In this document: positions 41,496-51,048 of the stretch, in pieces
Numbering within the stretch: position 1 is the stretch's first letter
How the letters are laid out: every line of letters begins with the position of its first letter
Source of the DNA: Paramyrothecium sp. XJ0827
Lineage: Eukaryota > Ascomycota > Sordariomycetes > Hypocreales > Stachybotryaceae
Assembly: GCA_020881915.1 (NCBI GenBank)
Contig: JAJFPB010000006.1
Span: 124,001 to 188,000 of the forward strand
Direction: 5' to 3'
Length of the DNA: 64,000 nucleotides
Made by a program: the position numbers and the translations under genes
Notes under the pieces: model-generated
The model's database searches: none
Told to the model about the DNA's origin: nothing
The model's input: the letters and a program-made list of their open reading frames with translations, nothing else

Positions 41496-43160
41496 ATGGC
41501 GTACTATAATCTTGGCACGTACCGTCGCAAGGTGACGACCGACTCGGCGGATGCGCACACTTGGTTTGACCGAGGCCTGCTCTGGTCCTACTCGTTCAAT
41601 CATGAGGAGGCGGCGCGGTGTTTCAGACGGGCTATAGAGTATGATGCCGAATGTGCAATGGCATACTGGGGGTTGGCATACGCCATCGGACCCAATTACA
41701 ACAAAGCATGGGTTCGCTATGACCCGGATGATCTCCAGAAGTCTGTCGGGGAAGCTCAGGCAGCTTTGAAACGGGGCAAGGAAGCAAAGAATGTCAGTCC
41801 CTTGGAAAAGGCGCTGCTTGAAGCATTGTCATGTCGGTTTCCAGAAGTTGGTGCAATTCCAGAGGACTTGAGCCCGTTCAACCACGACTACGCTGACGCG
41901 TCGCGGCGCGTCTACAAAGAGTTTGGCGACGATATCGACGTTCCACTTCTTTACGCGGACGCATTGATGTGCATTCGACCTCGAAAACTGTGGGATTTGG
42001 ACACTGGTCAGCCTACATCACCTGACACCATTGCAGCGGTCGAGGTCCTCGAGGCTGGTCTAGCTACCGAGGCCGGGCGTGAGCACCCAGCCTACTGTCA
42101 TCTCTACATCCACCTGGTGGAGATGACGCAGAATCCGGAAAGAGCATTGGCGGCTGCAGACAGGCTTCGCCGTCTTGTACCTGATGGCTCTGACATGCAA
42201 CATATGGCGACTCACATTGACGTTGCGGTCGGCGACTACCGTCGTGGTATGGACTCGAATCGGGACGCAATGGAGTCTGACGACAAGTACTTTGCCGAGA
42301 ATAAGGCTTCGATTCTATACACAGCGTATCGAACTCACAATATTCACGTTCTCACCTACTCTGCCATGATGAGCGGTCGCTCACAGGATGCCATCGCTGC
42401 GGCTAAGCGTATCCCTGGCATCCTCACACCAGAATTCGTCTCAATTAAGTCTCCTCCTATGTCGGATTGGACAGAACACCAAGTCAGTCTCTTAGCGCAT
42501 GCACTGGTCCGATTCGGTCGTTGGGAAGAAATTCTCGAGCTTGATCTTCCTACCGACCAAGAGCTCTTCTGTATCACCACAGCCATAATTCGCTACGCAC
42601 GAGGAGTAGCTCTCTCAGCGCTCGGGCGTCTTGAAGAAGCTAAAATCGCAAAGGACGAATTCGAGGCTGTTCGAGCGGCTATACCAAAGGACAGACAGTA
42701 CGGCGTCACAAGCAAGGCCGAGCCAGTATTGAAAGTTGCATCCTTGATGTTGGAAGGGGAGTACGAGTATCGCAGAGGGAACTATGATCTGGCTTTCGAT
42801 CATCTTCGTAAGGCAATTCAGCAGGAAGATGGTTTTGCGTATGCCGATCCGCCACTTTGGATGCAACCTGTCCGGCATGCTCTTGGTGCTCTGCTGCTTG
42901 AGCAGGATCGAGTTGAAGAGGCTACAGAAGTTTTTAATCAAGATTTGGGACTGAGCGAAAACTTGTCTCGGAGGAAAGCTCGCATCAATAATGTCTGGGG
43001 ATTGCATGGGTTGTATGAAAGCTTTACACGAGCTGGCAAGCATGAGGAGGCGCGGATGATTCGGGGGCAGCGAGACATTGCCGTTGCGTCTGCTGATGTT
43101 CCGGTAGGATCTTCTTGTTTCTGTCGATTGTCAGGCGTTGCAAACGGAAAGTGCTGCTAG
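41496..43160 (+). CDS. Tetratricopeptide-repeat protein (554 aa)
   Basis: A single exon with ATG at 41496. TPR-like helix pairs are visible: A-H-T-W-F-D-R-G-L-L-W-S-Y-S-F-N-H-E-E-A..F-R-R-A-I with A-M-A-Y-W-G-L-A-Y-A following, C-H-L-Y-I-H-L-V-E-M, then A-L-A-A-A-D-R-L-R-R-L-V-P-D, and near the end G-N-Y-D-L-A-F-D-H-L-R-K-A-I and H-A-L-G-A-L-L-L-E-Q-D-R-V-E-E-A. The whole protein has this alpha-solenoid character and the normal length of a family seen in bacteria and in fungi. TPR proteins act as protein-binding scaffolds; no catalytic domain is present. The Cys-rich end (C-F-C-R-L-S-G...K-C-C) is unusual. The gene lacks introns, unlike most neighbours. Confidence 0.8.
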   Translation: MAYYNLGTYRRKVTTDSADAHTWFDRGLLWSYSFNHEEAARCFRRAIEYDAECAMAYWGLAYAIGPNYNKAWVRYDPDDLQKSVGEAQAALKRGKEAKNVSPLEKALLEALSCRFPEVGAIPEDLSPFNHDYADASRRVYKEFGDDIDVPLLYADALMCIRPRKLWDLDTGQPTSPDTIAAVEVLEAGLATEAGREHPAYCHLYIHLVEMTQNPERALAAADRLRRLVPDGSDMQHMATHIDVAVGDYRRGMDSNRDAMESDDKYFAENKASILYTAYRTHNIHVLTYSAMMSGRSQDAIAAAKRIPGILTPEFVSIKSPPMSDWTEHQVSLLAHALVRFGRWEEILELDLPTDQELFCITTAIIRYARGVALSALGRLEEAKIAKDEFEAVRAAIPKDRQYGVTSKAEPVLKVASLMLEGEYEYRRGNYDLAFDHLRKAIQQEDGFAYADPPLWMQPVRHALGALLLEQDRVEEATEVFNQDLGLSENLSRRKARINNVWGLHGLYESFTRAGKHEEARMIRGQRDIAVASADVPVGSSCFCRLSGVANGKCC

Positions 43161-43204
43161 TACCGTAGAAACTTGATAACCCCGTCTTCATCAAGTCTAC
43201 CAAC

Positions 43205-43735
43205 ATGATGGGATATTTTGCTCCAAGAGTCTATACTGAACCAATAGCCGCCACAGCTTTCTCTCAGTCTATTCTTCTGTCTTCACTGCATCTGAGTAGT
43301 AATTCTTCTATTCCTTTCAACATAGCTCTGCTCACCAGGACCATCGGAGCAGAGCTCATTCTCAACAGCCTGAACATTGAGCTCTTCCAAGCCATCTTGC
43401 AAGGAGACGGACGCTATCGGGAGGCCGCAAATCCTCTAGAGCCCACATTTTGGCTTCACCACCAACAGCTAGACAGGCTGTATTTTGTATGGCAATTTGG
43501 TTCATCTACTATCGAACACCGGCCACCTCTGTTCAGACGCTAAGAATCCCAGAAAATCGACGGCAGTCGGTCATGGTCGAGTGTTCCCCTGCAGGAAACC
43601 CGACTCTGGATGACGACTGCTATTCGAGCCTCTCAATCAAAAGAAAAACCTCTGTCAGCTCATCGACACTCTTGGTGGCACGCCCTTCTATTTTGTGTAT
43701 GAATGGTCGTAGGAATCATGGACTGCCATAGGAGG
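43205..43735 (+). pseudogene. Tyrosinase fragment (CuB region)
   Basis: The motif E-P-T-F-W-L-H-H-Q-Q-L-D-R-L-Y-F-V-W-Q (about 43440-43497) is the CuB site signature of tyrosinases: His-His, Asp and Arg at the expected spacing. Upstream about 50 residues are compatible with the preceding helix. The CuA histidines are not found, and coding potential after 43500 lies in another frame (I-P-E-N-R-R-Q-S-V-M). A copper monooxygenase cannot be produced from this piece; missed exons upstream cannot be fully excluded. Confidence 0.6.
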
Positions 43736-44107
43736 CCTCATTTAGGACATGGAAAAACGGTGTGAGAGCGTCGTGACTGGGGGTTTGGTTTGTAGATCGT
43801 TTCACGAAACGCGTCAAGCGACCGCATAACGCGTCCATCTTGCCCCATGACGCAGATAGCTGAAAAGAAAATACTGGAGAAGAAGCCGTGGTGGCTTGTT
43901 TGACCGCCGGGGTGCCTTGCCAAGGTGGCTTGCCAAAGCGCTAAGCCACTGGCTGCCGTTGGCTCTGCCTTTGTCTCTGCCTCAGCTTAGGTTTGAGCTG
44001 GAGATTTTGTATGAACAACCGGTTCACATAAGCCTGCGCCTGCTACTCTTGTTATGCAACGACTCAGGAAATCCTTGGACTTGCTTTCCTCCGAAAATGC
44101 GCCGAAA
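43736..44107. other. Spacer, no gene seen
   Basis: No convincing coding sequence between the tyrosinase fragment and the HET gene. Confidence 0.3.
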
Positions 44108-45420
44108 ATGTCCTCTACAAGATCTCTTCAGTATTCTCCCTTGGCTGAAGCCCGGGCCATAAGGCTTGTCGCTGTCAAGCCATCTTTCTCCGCACTGCAA
44201 CCCATCGTTTGCTCGCTGAAGCAGGTTTTCCTAGAGGACTATGAGGGTGGCAATACACGAAATAGTTATGAGGCTCTTTCCTACACCTGGGGAGCCAGAG
44301 AAGGATCCGTACCTATTACTTGCGATGAGCAAACACTCCTCGTAACGCCCAACTGCGAATCTGCCCTGCGATATTTGCGACAGAGATTCACGGAACGGTT
44401 GCTCTGGATAGATGCAATTTGCATAAATCAAAAATCGGTGGAAGAGAAGAACCAGCAAGTTCCACTGATGGGAGAGATTTATAGCTTGGCGATGCGTGTC
44501 GTGATATGGTTAGGATCAGGTCTTGCGGGAGATGAGGCTCTCTTAAACAAGGCTTGCATAGGCGGAGCGCTGTTCCATGTTAGAGACGCGCCCGGACGAA
44601 ACATACTGTCGGACCGGCAAAAGCATTGGGGGTCCAAGTTGATATGTAGGTTTTAGTCCTGTATCTCCAATACTAGGCTAACAGAAGGGCGTCGGTAGCT
44701 CCAGAGGACATTGAGCGCGTACGGCGGATCTGCAGTCATGAATGGTTTCAGCGAATGTGGACAATGCAGGAGCTGCTGCTTGCCGAATCGGCCGTTTTTC
44801 AAATTGGAAGCACAGAGTGTCCTACTTCGGCTCTTTATACTTATTTCTTGGTCGCGGAAGCCCTGGTCGACTCTGAATCTCCCGGACGAGAAGTCTTTCG
44901 GATGCGGAGCCGAGCTCTGGAGATCGTCAACCCCAAAGCTGTTGAGAAAGCTGGGTGGCTTGCGAGCACAGTCACGACCATAAATATAAGTGCCGAAAGC
45001 CGGGCAGAGGAGTTCTTTGGGATGCTCGTGAGTATGGCTGCTATTGCCGAGGCATCCAACTTTCGCGATAAGGTACGGTATGGCGGGCCTCTTGGATGCC
45101 GTTTACGATGGGTTCATTTTGCCCGAAATAGACTACAATAAAACGGTGCCTAAGGTTTTCGAGGCGTTCACAAGAGGATGTATCGAGACAACCGAAACTC
45201 TCTGGCCGCTCGAGATCATGGCTCCATGGAATAGACGGTCGAGCGATTTACCGTCGTGGGTGCCCGATTTGCGTGACCCAACTGCCATTTGTATCGATTG
45301 GTGGCCGACGACTTCACGTGGCAGCCACAGGCAGGACGGCCTGGAGGTTTTCGAGACCGACGAGTCTGGATGTCTCCCAGTCAGGGCGCGCTACCTTGGC
45401 TTTGTGGAAGAGGTTTTCGC
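44108..45420 (+). pseudogene. HET-domain (heterokaryon incompatibility) protein, broken
   Basis: From M at 44108 the HET domain is clear: Y-E-A-L-S-Y-T-W-G, I-T-C-D-E-Q-T-L-L-V-T-P-N, L-W-I-D-A-I-C-I-N-Q, and L-M-G-E-I-Y-S-L-A-M-R-V-V-I-W-L-G. An intron or lesion between about 44635 and 44690 is needed to join S-H-E-W-F-Q-R-M-W-T-M-Q-E (44735-44775); a 53-bp intron with weak donor GTCCAA is possible. A second break near 45076 (two bases missing between D-K-V and G-M-A-G-L-L) is not explained by an intron. The frame then continues D-Y-N-K-T-V...W-V-P-D-L-R-D and runs directly into lactonase sequence near 45420. HET proteins trigger cell death on non-self fusion. Confidence 0.8.
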
Positions 45421-46331
45421 TAGGATGCCTGTTTGCGAAAAGGAAACCTCTACGCCGTCGATGAGTGGAGTGCCACCCTTAAATTCTTCCATATAGACCT
45501 CGAGAATAATATACTCGAGCTTATAGCAGTGAGGAATGCTAGCACCGGTGTCGTCCACTTAGGGCTAATATCGATAATACTCGTATGCTGGGTTCAGCCT
45601 ATGGGAATGGCACTATTGATGTTTGGAATGTTGAGGGTGAGCAGCTCACTCTGCTCAAAACAATTACGTCGGATGGTGAGCTCGGCCCTAACAGAGAACG
45701 CCAGGCTGCCTCCCACCCTCATCAGGCCCTTCCTGACCCCACTGGTCGTTATTTCGTCGTGAACGATCTAGGCACGGATGAGGTACTACTGATTGACTCC
45801 AAGGGTGACGCTTTTGACATCGTCGAACGGGTGCGAGTCGAGCCCGCGGGCTGTGGAGCATTCTATCCAGCTGTCGGTAGAGCCACCCACTACTTGGTTC
45901 TGTGCGAGATAAAGAACGAAGTGGTTGTCTACTCGCTCGAATACGGTACCATTGGGATTAAATTTACTCGCACCAGCTCCCTATCTACCTTTGACCCAGC
46001 AAGGCCGCACCAGGATGTGGTCAATGCGGCCGCTGGCGAGCTTATTATCACCACAATTGATGATGTCTATGTGTCGAATCGCTTGACAGGTGAGGCAACA
46101 GATAGCATCGCCCACTTAAAATTTAGTCCATTGACAGGTGGTTTGCATTTTGTCTGCGAGTTCTCATCGGGCGGCCTGCTACCCCGTATGATGTCTGTTT
46201 CCGACACAGGCCACGAGTTACTTGTTGCCACGCAGGACGGACCACTAGGTGTGTCGGTCTTGCGAAGGTCCCCCTCCAGCGGCCTCATCACAGCCTTTGG
46301 CCAGCCTGCCAGCAAGTCTGTTCGGCAATGA
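45421..46331 (+). pseudogene. Lactonase (7-bladed propeller, 6-phosphogluconolactonase-like) fragment
   Basis: From about 45435 the sequence is a beta-propeller lactonase: N-L-Y-A-V-D-E-W-S-A-T-L, then after a one-base frameshift near 45560 G-S-A-Y-G-N-G-T-I-D-V-W, H-P-H-Q-A-L-P-D-P-T-G-R-Y and V-Y-V-S-N-R-L-T-G-E-A-T-D-S. The open frame 45585-46331 is long and clean (248 codons). The N-terminal blades are missing, replaced by the end of the HET gene without a gap. The last residues (L-R-R-S-P-S-S-G-L-I-T) resemble the family end, so the C-terminus is nearly complete. Confidence 0.75.
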
Positions 46332-46374
46332 GGGAAATGGTCCCAATTATATCAAGCAGATTGCGTAGGGTAGG

Positions 46375-46725
46375 CTAAGTATATTGTTTTGAGGGACACT
46401 TATGAATGCGAAAAATCTGGAAGCCATTCAGAGCCGCGTAGTAGCATTGGTAATTAGTCTGTGGTTGTGGTTGATTCACAAGACGTTCTTTTTCAGTCCG
46501 CACTAGCCTTAAGAAAGACCTGATAAGTTGTGTTAAATGGAAATCAAAGACGCCGTTTTTAATTATATAGCTCAAGATGTTAATGATCATAGCATTGCAA
46601 TCGAAGTGGAATGGACAGGACTTACCAAAGACCACGGCTCCCCCAAAGAAGTCTTCTGCTCCTATCTTGCATCTATGAATTGTGTTTTTAATATGCCATG
46701 TGCCGTATATCTCTAACTCCTCCAA
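46375..46725 (-). CDS. Uncertain open frame of 116 codons
   Basis: A minus-strand frame with no recognised motif (stretches such as N-I-L-S-Y-I-I-K-N-G-V-F-D-F-H). It may be the exon of a small orphan gene or spurious. No promoter or intron evidence. Confidence 0.2.
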   Translation of the reverse strand: MEELEIYGTWHIKNTIHRCKIGAEDFFGGAVVFGKSCPFHFDCNAMIINILSYIIKNGVFDFHLTQLIRSFLRLVRTEKERLVNQPQPQTNYQCYYAALNGFQIFRIHKCPSKQYT

Positions 46726-46813
46726 TAAAACAAGATGCTTGCAGAAAGTAGCATAGCGGTGACACGGAGGTGGACTCGCCCGCCTTTAAACACCTCCAGT
46801 ACGGATTTTCTCG

Positions 46814-47251
46814 TCAGGCGGCATACCATTCTTTAATAAGCTCTGACGCATTTTCGGCGTCAAGCTCCGAAACCCAGCTCGGCATCCATTCTACCAAATA
46901 ATGCAACATGCCCATAAATATCCTCGACTCAAGTATTCCCGAGATCTTCCATTCTTCTTCGTGAAGCCAAGCCCCGGCGTGAACTCCGTCAACATTTGAC
47001 ATTTGAGTCTCGGGTACCCAGCTGGGCATCCACAACAGCAGATAATATTTGACACCGTTTCTAACGTCTTGTCCAAGAATCTTTGAAACTTCCCATTCTT
47101 CAGGAGGCCAAATGTCTGGTGTAATTGGAATGATATCTGAGCTTTCTTCAGGGGTTGACGATAAACCATCAAAGTCCAAGTCAAGCTCTTCCGTGGAGTA
47201 TGGCGAACTTGCCGGCACTGAGGCGGCTGCACATCTGCGGCACGGCTTCAT
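46814..47251 (-). CDS. Small protein with two chromo-like modules (145 aa)
   Basis: A single exon, M at 47251. Two copies of a chromodomain-like module follow an acidic Ser/Pro-rich N-terminus. Module 1 is E-E-W-E-V-S-K-I-L-G-Q-D-V-R-N-G-V-K-Y-Y-L-L...W-V-P-E, residues ~50-94. Module 2 is E-E-W-K-I-S-G-I-L-E-S-R-I-F-M-G...Y-L-V-E-W-M-P-S-W-V, residues ~98-140, ending S-E-L-I-K-E-W like a chromodomain C-terminal helix. The aromatic cage positions are partly kept. Nothing else is in the protein: no methyltransferase, integrase or helicase. It might be a stand-alone reader of methylated histones, or a piece captured from a chromovirus-type integrase tail. Confidence 0.6.
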   Translation of the reverse strand: MKPCRRCAAASVPASSPYSTEELDLDFDGLSSTPEESSDIIPITPDIWPPEEWEVSKILGQDVRNGVKYYLLLWMPSWVPETQMSNVDGVHAGAWLHEEEWKISGILESRIFMGMLHYLVEWMPSWVSELDAENASELIKEWYAA

Positions 47252-47317
47252 AATTCACAGGTTATTGCGCGTTTAAACTCGTTCCTTTACAGAGCAATAC
47301 CGCCTAATGGCAAGCGA

Positions 47318-48742
47318 ATGTCGACCTTTTCTCCCGATAAATACGGTATGCCCTACAGACTTACGGGTAGCGCAACAACTATTGTCGACTTTTGGTCTTT
47401 GGCGGCCATTTCTGGCTGCGTGATCACCACTACAATAGTGCATGGCCACACAACCTGCCACACGACTAACAGTCCGATGAGCACAATATTCATTCGGAAC
47501 ACTACCTATCGAATCATTAATTATCGACGCGGTTCACACCAGCTTGGCCCGCTGTATCACGTCATGGAAAAGAGGGTGGCGGGTAGGTTCAGGTCATTGA
47601 GTCGGCTCGGAGAAGACGATAAGCAGATATCTCCACTTTATAATGGAAGTTCTGCTCCCGCAATTGCACTCTTTCCCAGAGCCCGCTTCAGAGATTCGAG
47701 ACCAGACAATGTGCAGAATGCTTCGAGCGCTGCGTTCAGAAATGCCGTCATTCTCGATGTCTTGGCCGAAGAGTTGATGCCAGCTGATCTCACCAGCCTC
47801 CTGGTGGCAATCCGACATATTCCTCGGGAGGGTTGGAGAAGAAAGCACTTGAATCTCTTCAGACAACTGCCCCATTATGGCGACTGGATCGCTCGAATGA
47901 AGACCAAAGGCTATGTAGTACTTCTCATTGGAATGGATGTCAGGAGACTCGGACTCTACGTCTCGAACTCATTCAAGTATCCTATCAACAAGAGCTATCC
48001 TCCAGTCATCTGGCTCGCCGTGGTGCCGGTTCTCCAACGTTGGCAAAACCACGAGCATGCGATGAAGAAGGTGGGTAGTGGTCCGCATGCCATCTGGCAG
48101 CTGCATCCCAGCGGAGATGTCCATAAAAAGTTGGCTCTGAGCCAAGATCAAGTTAAGAAATTGTCCGTCTGGACGCACGGTAGGCTAAGCGTAGCCCATC
48201 GCAACATGTTTGCTACGCCTTTAATCGATGATAGGCAGAGGCATAGTTTCCTCACATCAGCCCCTCCTGAGCGGCCTGGTCCCATCTTTTCCGGCTGGTG
48301 GATGAGCAAACAGCTGCTAAGGCACGATATCCTTACCGTCTTCTACAACGGACTTCATGTTGGAAGAGATGGACAGGAGACAATTGCATACTTGTACAAT
48401 GGGCCTGTGCTACCATGGAACATTTGTCACCCACCTTTGATACCGGGGTGTGAGCAGACTTCAAGGCTGTATCATTACGACTCTATGGCGATGCGGATGC
48501 AGTCGAGCCCAAGGGTGAAGTCGCGGGTCGTCGGAATTGCTTGGGACAATTTCGTGCCGATTGTGGTTCGTGTAAGGGACCAGTCATGGAACGAGACTTC
48601 AACATTCCTGATTAAAATCCCCTATAGTTCGCTACATCCCATAACCATACCGGCTCTAGACTCCCTTAAGCGCAATTGGAGGCGGCATCAGACTTCCTCC
48701 ACCGAGAGCGGCATCCCGCCCGTCGCACAAATGCTGAGGTAA
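47318..48742 (+). CDS. Hypothetical protein, 474 aa
   Basis: A long uninterrupted frame with fungal-gene codon texture, diverging from the chromo-like gene (67 bp between starts, so a shared promoter is likely). No known domain is recognised. The middle (V-V-L-L-I-G-M-D-V-R-R-L-G-L-Y-V) and the end (W-N-I-C-H-P-P-L-I-P-G) look folded, and the sequence has Trp/Arg-rich stretches. The N-terminal 60 residues (rich in Thr/Ile/His) may be a false extension; M at 47348 or later is an alternative start. Confidence 0.5.
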   Translation: MSTFSPDKYGMPYRLTGSATTIVDFWSLAAISGCVITTTIVHGHTTCHTTNSPMSTIFIRNTTYRIINYRRGSHQLGPLYHVMEKRVAGRFRSLSRLGEDDKQISPLYNGSSAPAIALFPRARFRDSRPDNVQNASSAAFRNAVILDVLAEELMPADLTSLLVAIRHIPREGWRRKHLNLFRQLPHYGDWIARMKTKGYVVLLIGMDVRRLGLYVSNSFKYPINKSYPPVIWLAVVPVLQRWQNHEHAMKKVGSGPHAIWQLHPSGDVHKKLALSQDQVKKLSVWTHGRLSVAHRNMFATPLIDDRQRHSFLTSAPPERPGPIFSGWWMSKQLLRHDILTVFYNGLHVGRDGQETIAYLYNGPVLPWNICHPPLIPGCEQTSRLYHYDSMAMRMQSSPRVKSRVVGIAWDNFVPIVVRVRDQSWNETSTFLIKIPYSSLHPITIPALDSLKRNWRRHQTSSTESGIPPVAQMLR

Positions 48743-49527
48743 TGATTCATTCCGGCACCTCCACAAAGCCACGACGCCAAATGACCTGCGTGTTTAAAAA
48801 TAGCCGCGGCTGGAGTAATCTTCATTCTATTCCTCTTCGGTAGGGCGCATTGAAGCCAATTAGCCAATCAACGATGAATACCATGTTACATAAGTTAGTT
48901 TGACCAATCGGAGCATCTCCGAGGGTCAGCTCGTGCGAATCCTGACTAGCTGGATACTTCGAAATTTGAATGGCTTGCGAAAGCCACTGGCCTGCAGGAA
49001 ACTAAGCCTTTTCAAACGATTATGTAATAAGCTCGCTCCAATCAGCGCCAGCGCGACTGAGCCTGCCGCTTTTAAGGGCGGAGAAGAAGCTGGAAAAGCC
49101 TTTTGCTACACAATCATGACTATGCGCAACAACGATCCAGCCCATGCTGACGCACCCCTAAAACAGAGGGGCCGGATCACCCGAGTCCTTCGTTGGTCGG
49201 TTTGGAAGTTGTTAAGCGTCGTATCACACAGCTTAGTCGACTGATTGATTGATTAGCGGAGCTGGGCCTTGGGTTCAAATTCTATAGGGTAACTAGCTAA
49301 CATTGCAGCAGCATCAGCAATTGCGGCAAATCCAGAACCTTCGTCAGTACCCACTCCCGACAACTACTTGGGTGCATTGCATGATTACGAGCTGAAGAAT
49401 TGTCGCAGATTTATTGAACAAATGATATCATTCCCAGTTGCAAAACAATTGAATCGGCTATATCAGCCGATTCCTTTATTTGGACGCAGTCCATCATTGC
49501 GCTGTTGTCGATTCTTGGTTCCACGTG
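48743..49527. other. Gene-free spacer
   Basis: Short frames only. A stretch near 49270 resembles a tRNA B-box (GGGTTCAAATTC) but no cloverleaf forms around it. Confidence 0.35.
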
Positions 49528-50246
49528 TTACAACACTTCAAGTTCACCATCGATCTTGCTGACCATATCCAATAGCTCATTCAAAGCTGACTGGATATCT
49601 TTGAGCTCGTTGGTGCAGTTTCCGGTCCTCAAAAGCCCGTAAGATCCTCGCTCAATAGCTGTGAGTATTGTTTTCAATGTTTTCTCGATGCCATATACAG
49701 ACACTGGCACCGGTGAGAGATCAAGTCAGCATTTGGGTGGAACTTTCCATTGCCACCTCTTCTATCATCACCTCCAGGGCTCCCAGCATCGGAGGCAAGT
49801 CGACGTGTATTGAACGCTTTCCGAGACCTTCTTAATAGATTGCCAATGCTCTCAACCGATTTCGAGAGGCTGTAAAAGGTCCTTTGCATCGGGCCGTTGT
49901 ACTTGACAGGCTTGCCGTGTAACTGGGTTTGAATATTCGATCGAACTGATTTAATCCTTCGCCCCTTCACCATTTGGTTCTGATTATGTCGATTCGGCTC
50001 GATTCGGTTCATTTTGTTGTCGTGCTAGCGAGGTTTGTGTCGCGGTCTGTGTTGACAGTGTTATTCCCGACGAAAGCTCGTCAGATCTATCGCACACTTG
50101 GTTCTCTGGGGTCAAGTCAGGATCCATCCCAGCATCCAAATGATGGTATCGTTCAACGAGCAGTTCGAACTGGGACAGTAAGGCAAAGACGCTGATTTTG
50201 AAGGCATATAGGTCCTTCGTGGTACCACTGTAGACCTCGTTTGACA
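49528..50246 (-). pseudogene. Hypothetical protein gene, apparently broken
   Basis: Starting at M 50246 (M-S-N-E-V-Y-S-G-T-T-K-D-L-Y-A-F-K), a helical protein can be followed across three frames. A roughly 120-bp intron (GTGTGC...ATCAG, ending near 49979) would join P-E-N-Q to N-Q-M-V-K-G-R-R. After S-H-R near 49710 the frame changes again to the segment I-E-R-G-S-Y-G-L-L-R...L-N-E-L-L-D-M-V-S-K-I-D. The second break has no plausible intron. Composition (heptad-like leucines) suggests a helical bundle N-terminal domain such as those preceding fungal kinase or NLR modules, but I do not recognise it. Confidence 0.35.
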
Positions 50247-50539
50247 TGCCGACTGAACAAAAGTCATTATGGTTAAAGCATTTCAACAGGAGAGACATAC
50301 CTATAGGAACGATAAATTGATAGAAAATGCATGGAATAGTGACGGGTTGAAACAATGACGGCATAACCGTACTCAGGAGTCGAGGTCACTTATGCTCTTA
50401 TGAAAGGAGTGCTTACGGGAGAGGAAAAAGGGCAAACAATAGTCTTGATTCTACTGTTGCTCTGTCCACAGCACTGTAAATATTCACATTCTGCTACTGC
50501 CACGCCATGCTCGATACGAGACGTCCGCGTCAGCTAATA

Positions 50540-50960
50540 ACATTATTAGTAATTTCATCTAAAAAGATGGCCTGCATATCTTCTCTGTGGACCTTCAACG
50601 AGACATCTTCGTTGAATGGTGTTGCTAATCCGCTGATAAGAAGCGCGCCCCTCCTCGGTGTCCACAAGATGTTAATTGGCTTGACGTCGTTGTGGAGAAA
50701 TGAATTGCCATGAAGGTTAGCCAACGCCGAACCGATTTGTAAAAGAATAGAAAGGGCTGAATTTCTGTCTCTAGAAAAAAATGGCCTGCTTCGGGATCTT
50801 TCTGGCTGCACAGGTCAGGATACGGCAGGTATTCCAGGTGCACAGAATAGAATCTAGCATCGATCCGAAGAGTTTGATAATTGAGCGTTATCATGAAAAG
50901 TCCAGCAAAGTTTTGAATATTTCTCATGAGACATGAATGGAACATGTACGTACGCAACTG
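50540..50960 (-). pseudogene. Decayed partial copy of the neighbouring protein kinase
   Basis: Nucleotide and protein similarity to exon 3 of the complete kinase at 51049-53087 is obvious: D-A-R-F-Y-S-V-H-L-E-Y-L-P against D-A-R-F-Y-S-L-Y-L-E-H-V-P, G-S-A-L-A-N-L-H-G-N against G-S-A-L-A-Y-L-H-A-N, and F-L-H-N-D-V-K-P-I-N-I-L-W against I-L-H-N-D-F-K-P-G-N-I-L-W. The DFG segment has become L-I-S-G-L-A-T. A frameshift (near 50760-50775) and loss of the C-lobe make it a dead partial tandem duplicate. Confidence 0.75.
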
Positions 50961-51048
50961 GTTTTGCTAAACACCAGCACTTCTCCTTGCAAATATCACA
51001 AGGGCTGTCATTCGGCCTAACTGATCCGCATGGATGCTCATAACTTTT

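Noticed and set aside
43739..44050. Possible gene between tyrosinase fragment and HET gene
   Set aside because: Only short frames rich in Leu/Pro without motif; repeated GCCAAG words are not coding.
49262..49290. Possible tRNA (GGGTTCAAATTC B-box-like word)
   Set aside because: No acceptor stem, D-arm or anticodon arm can be formed around it.
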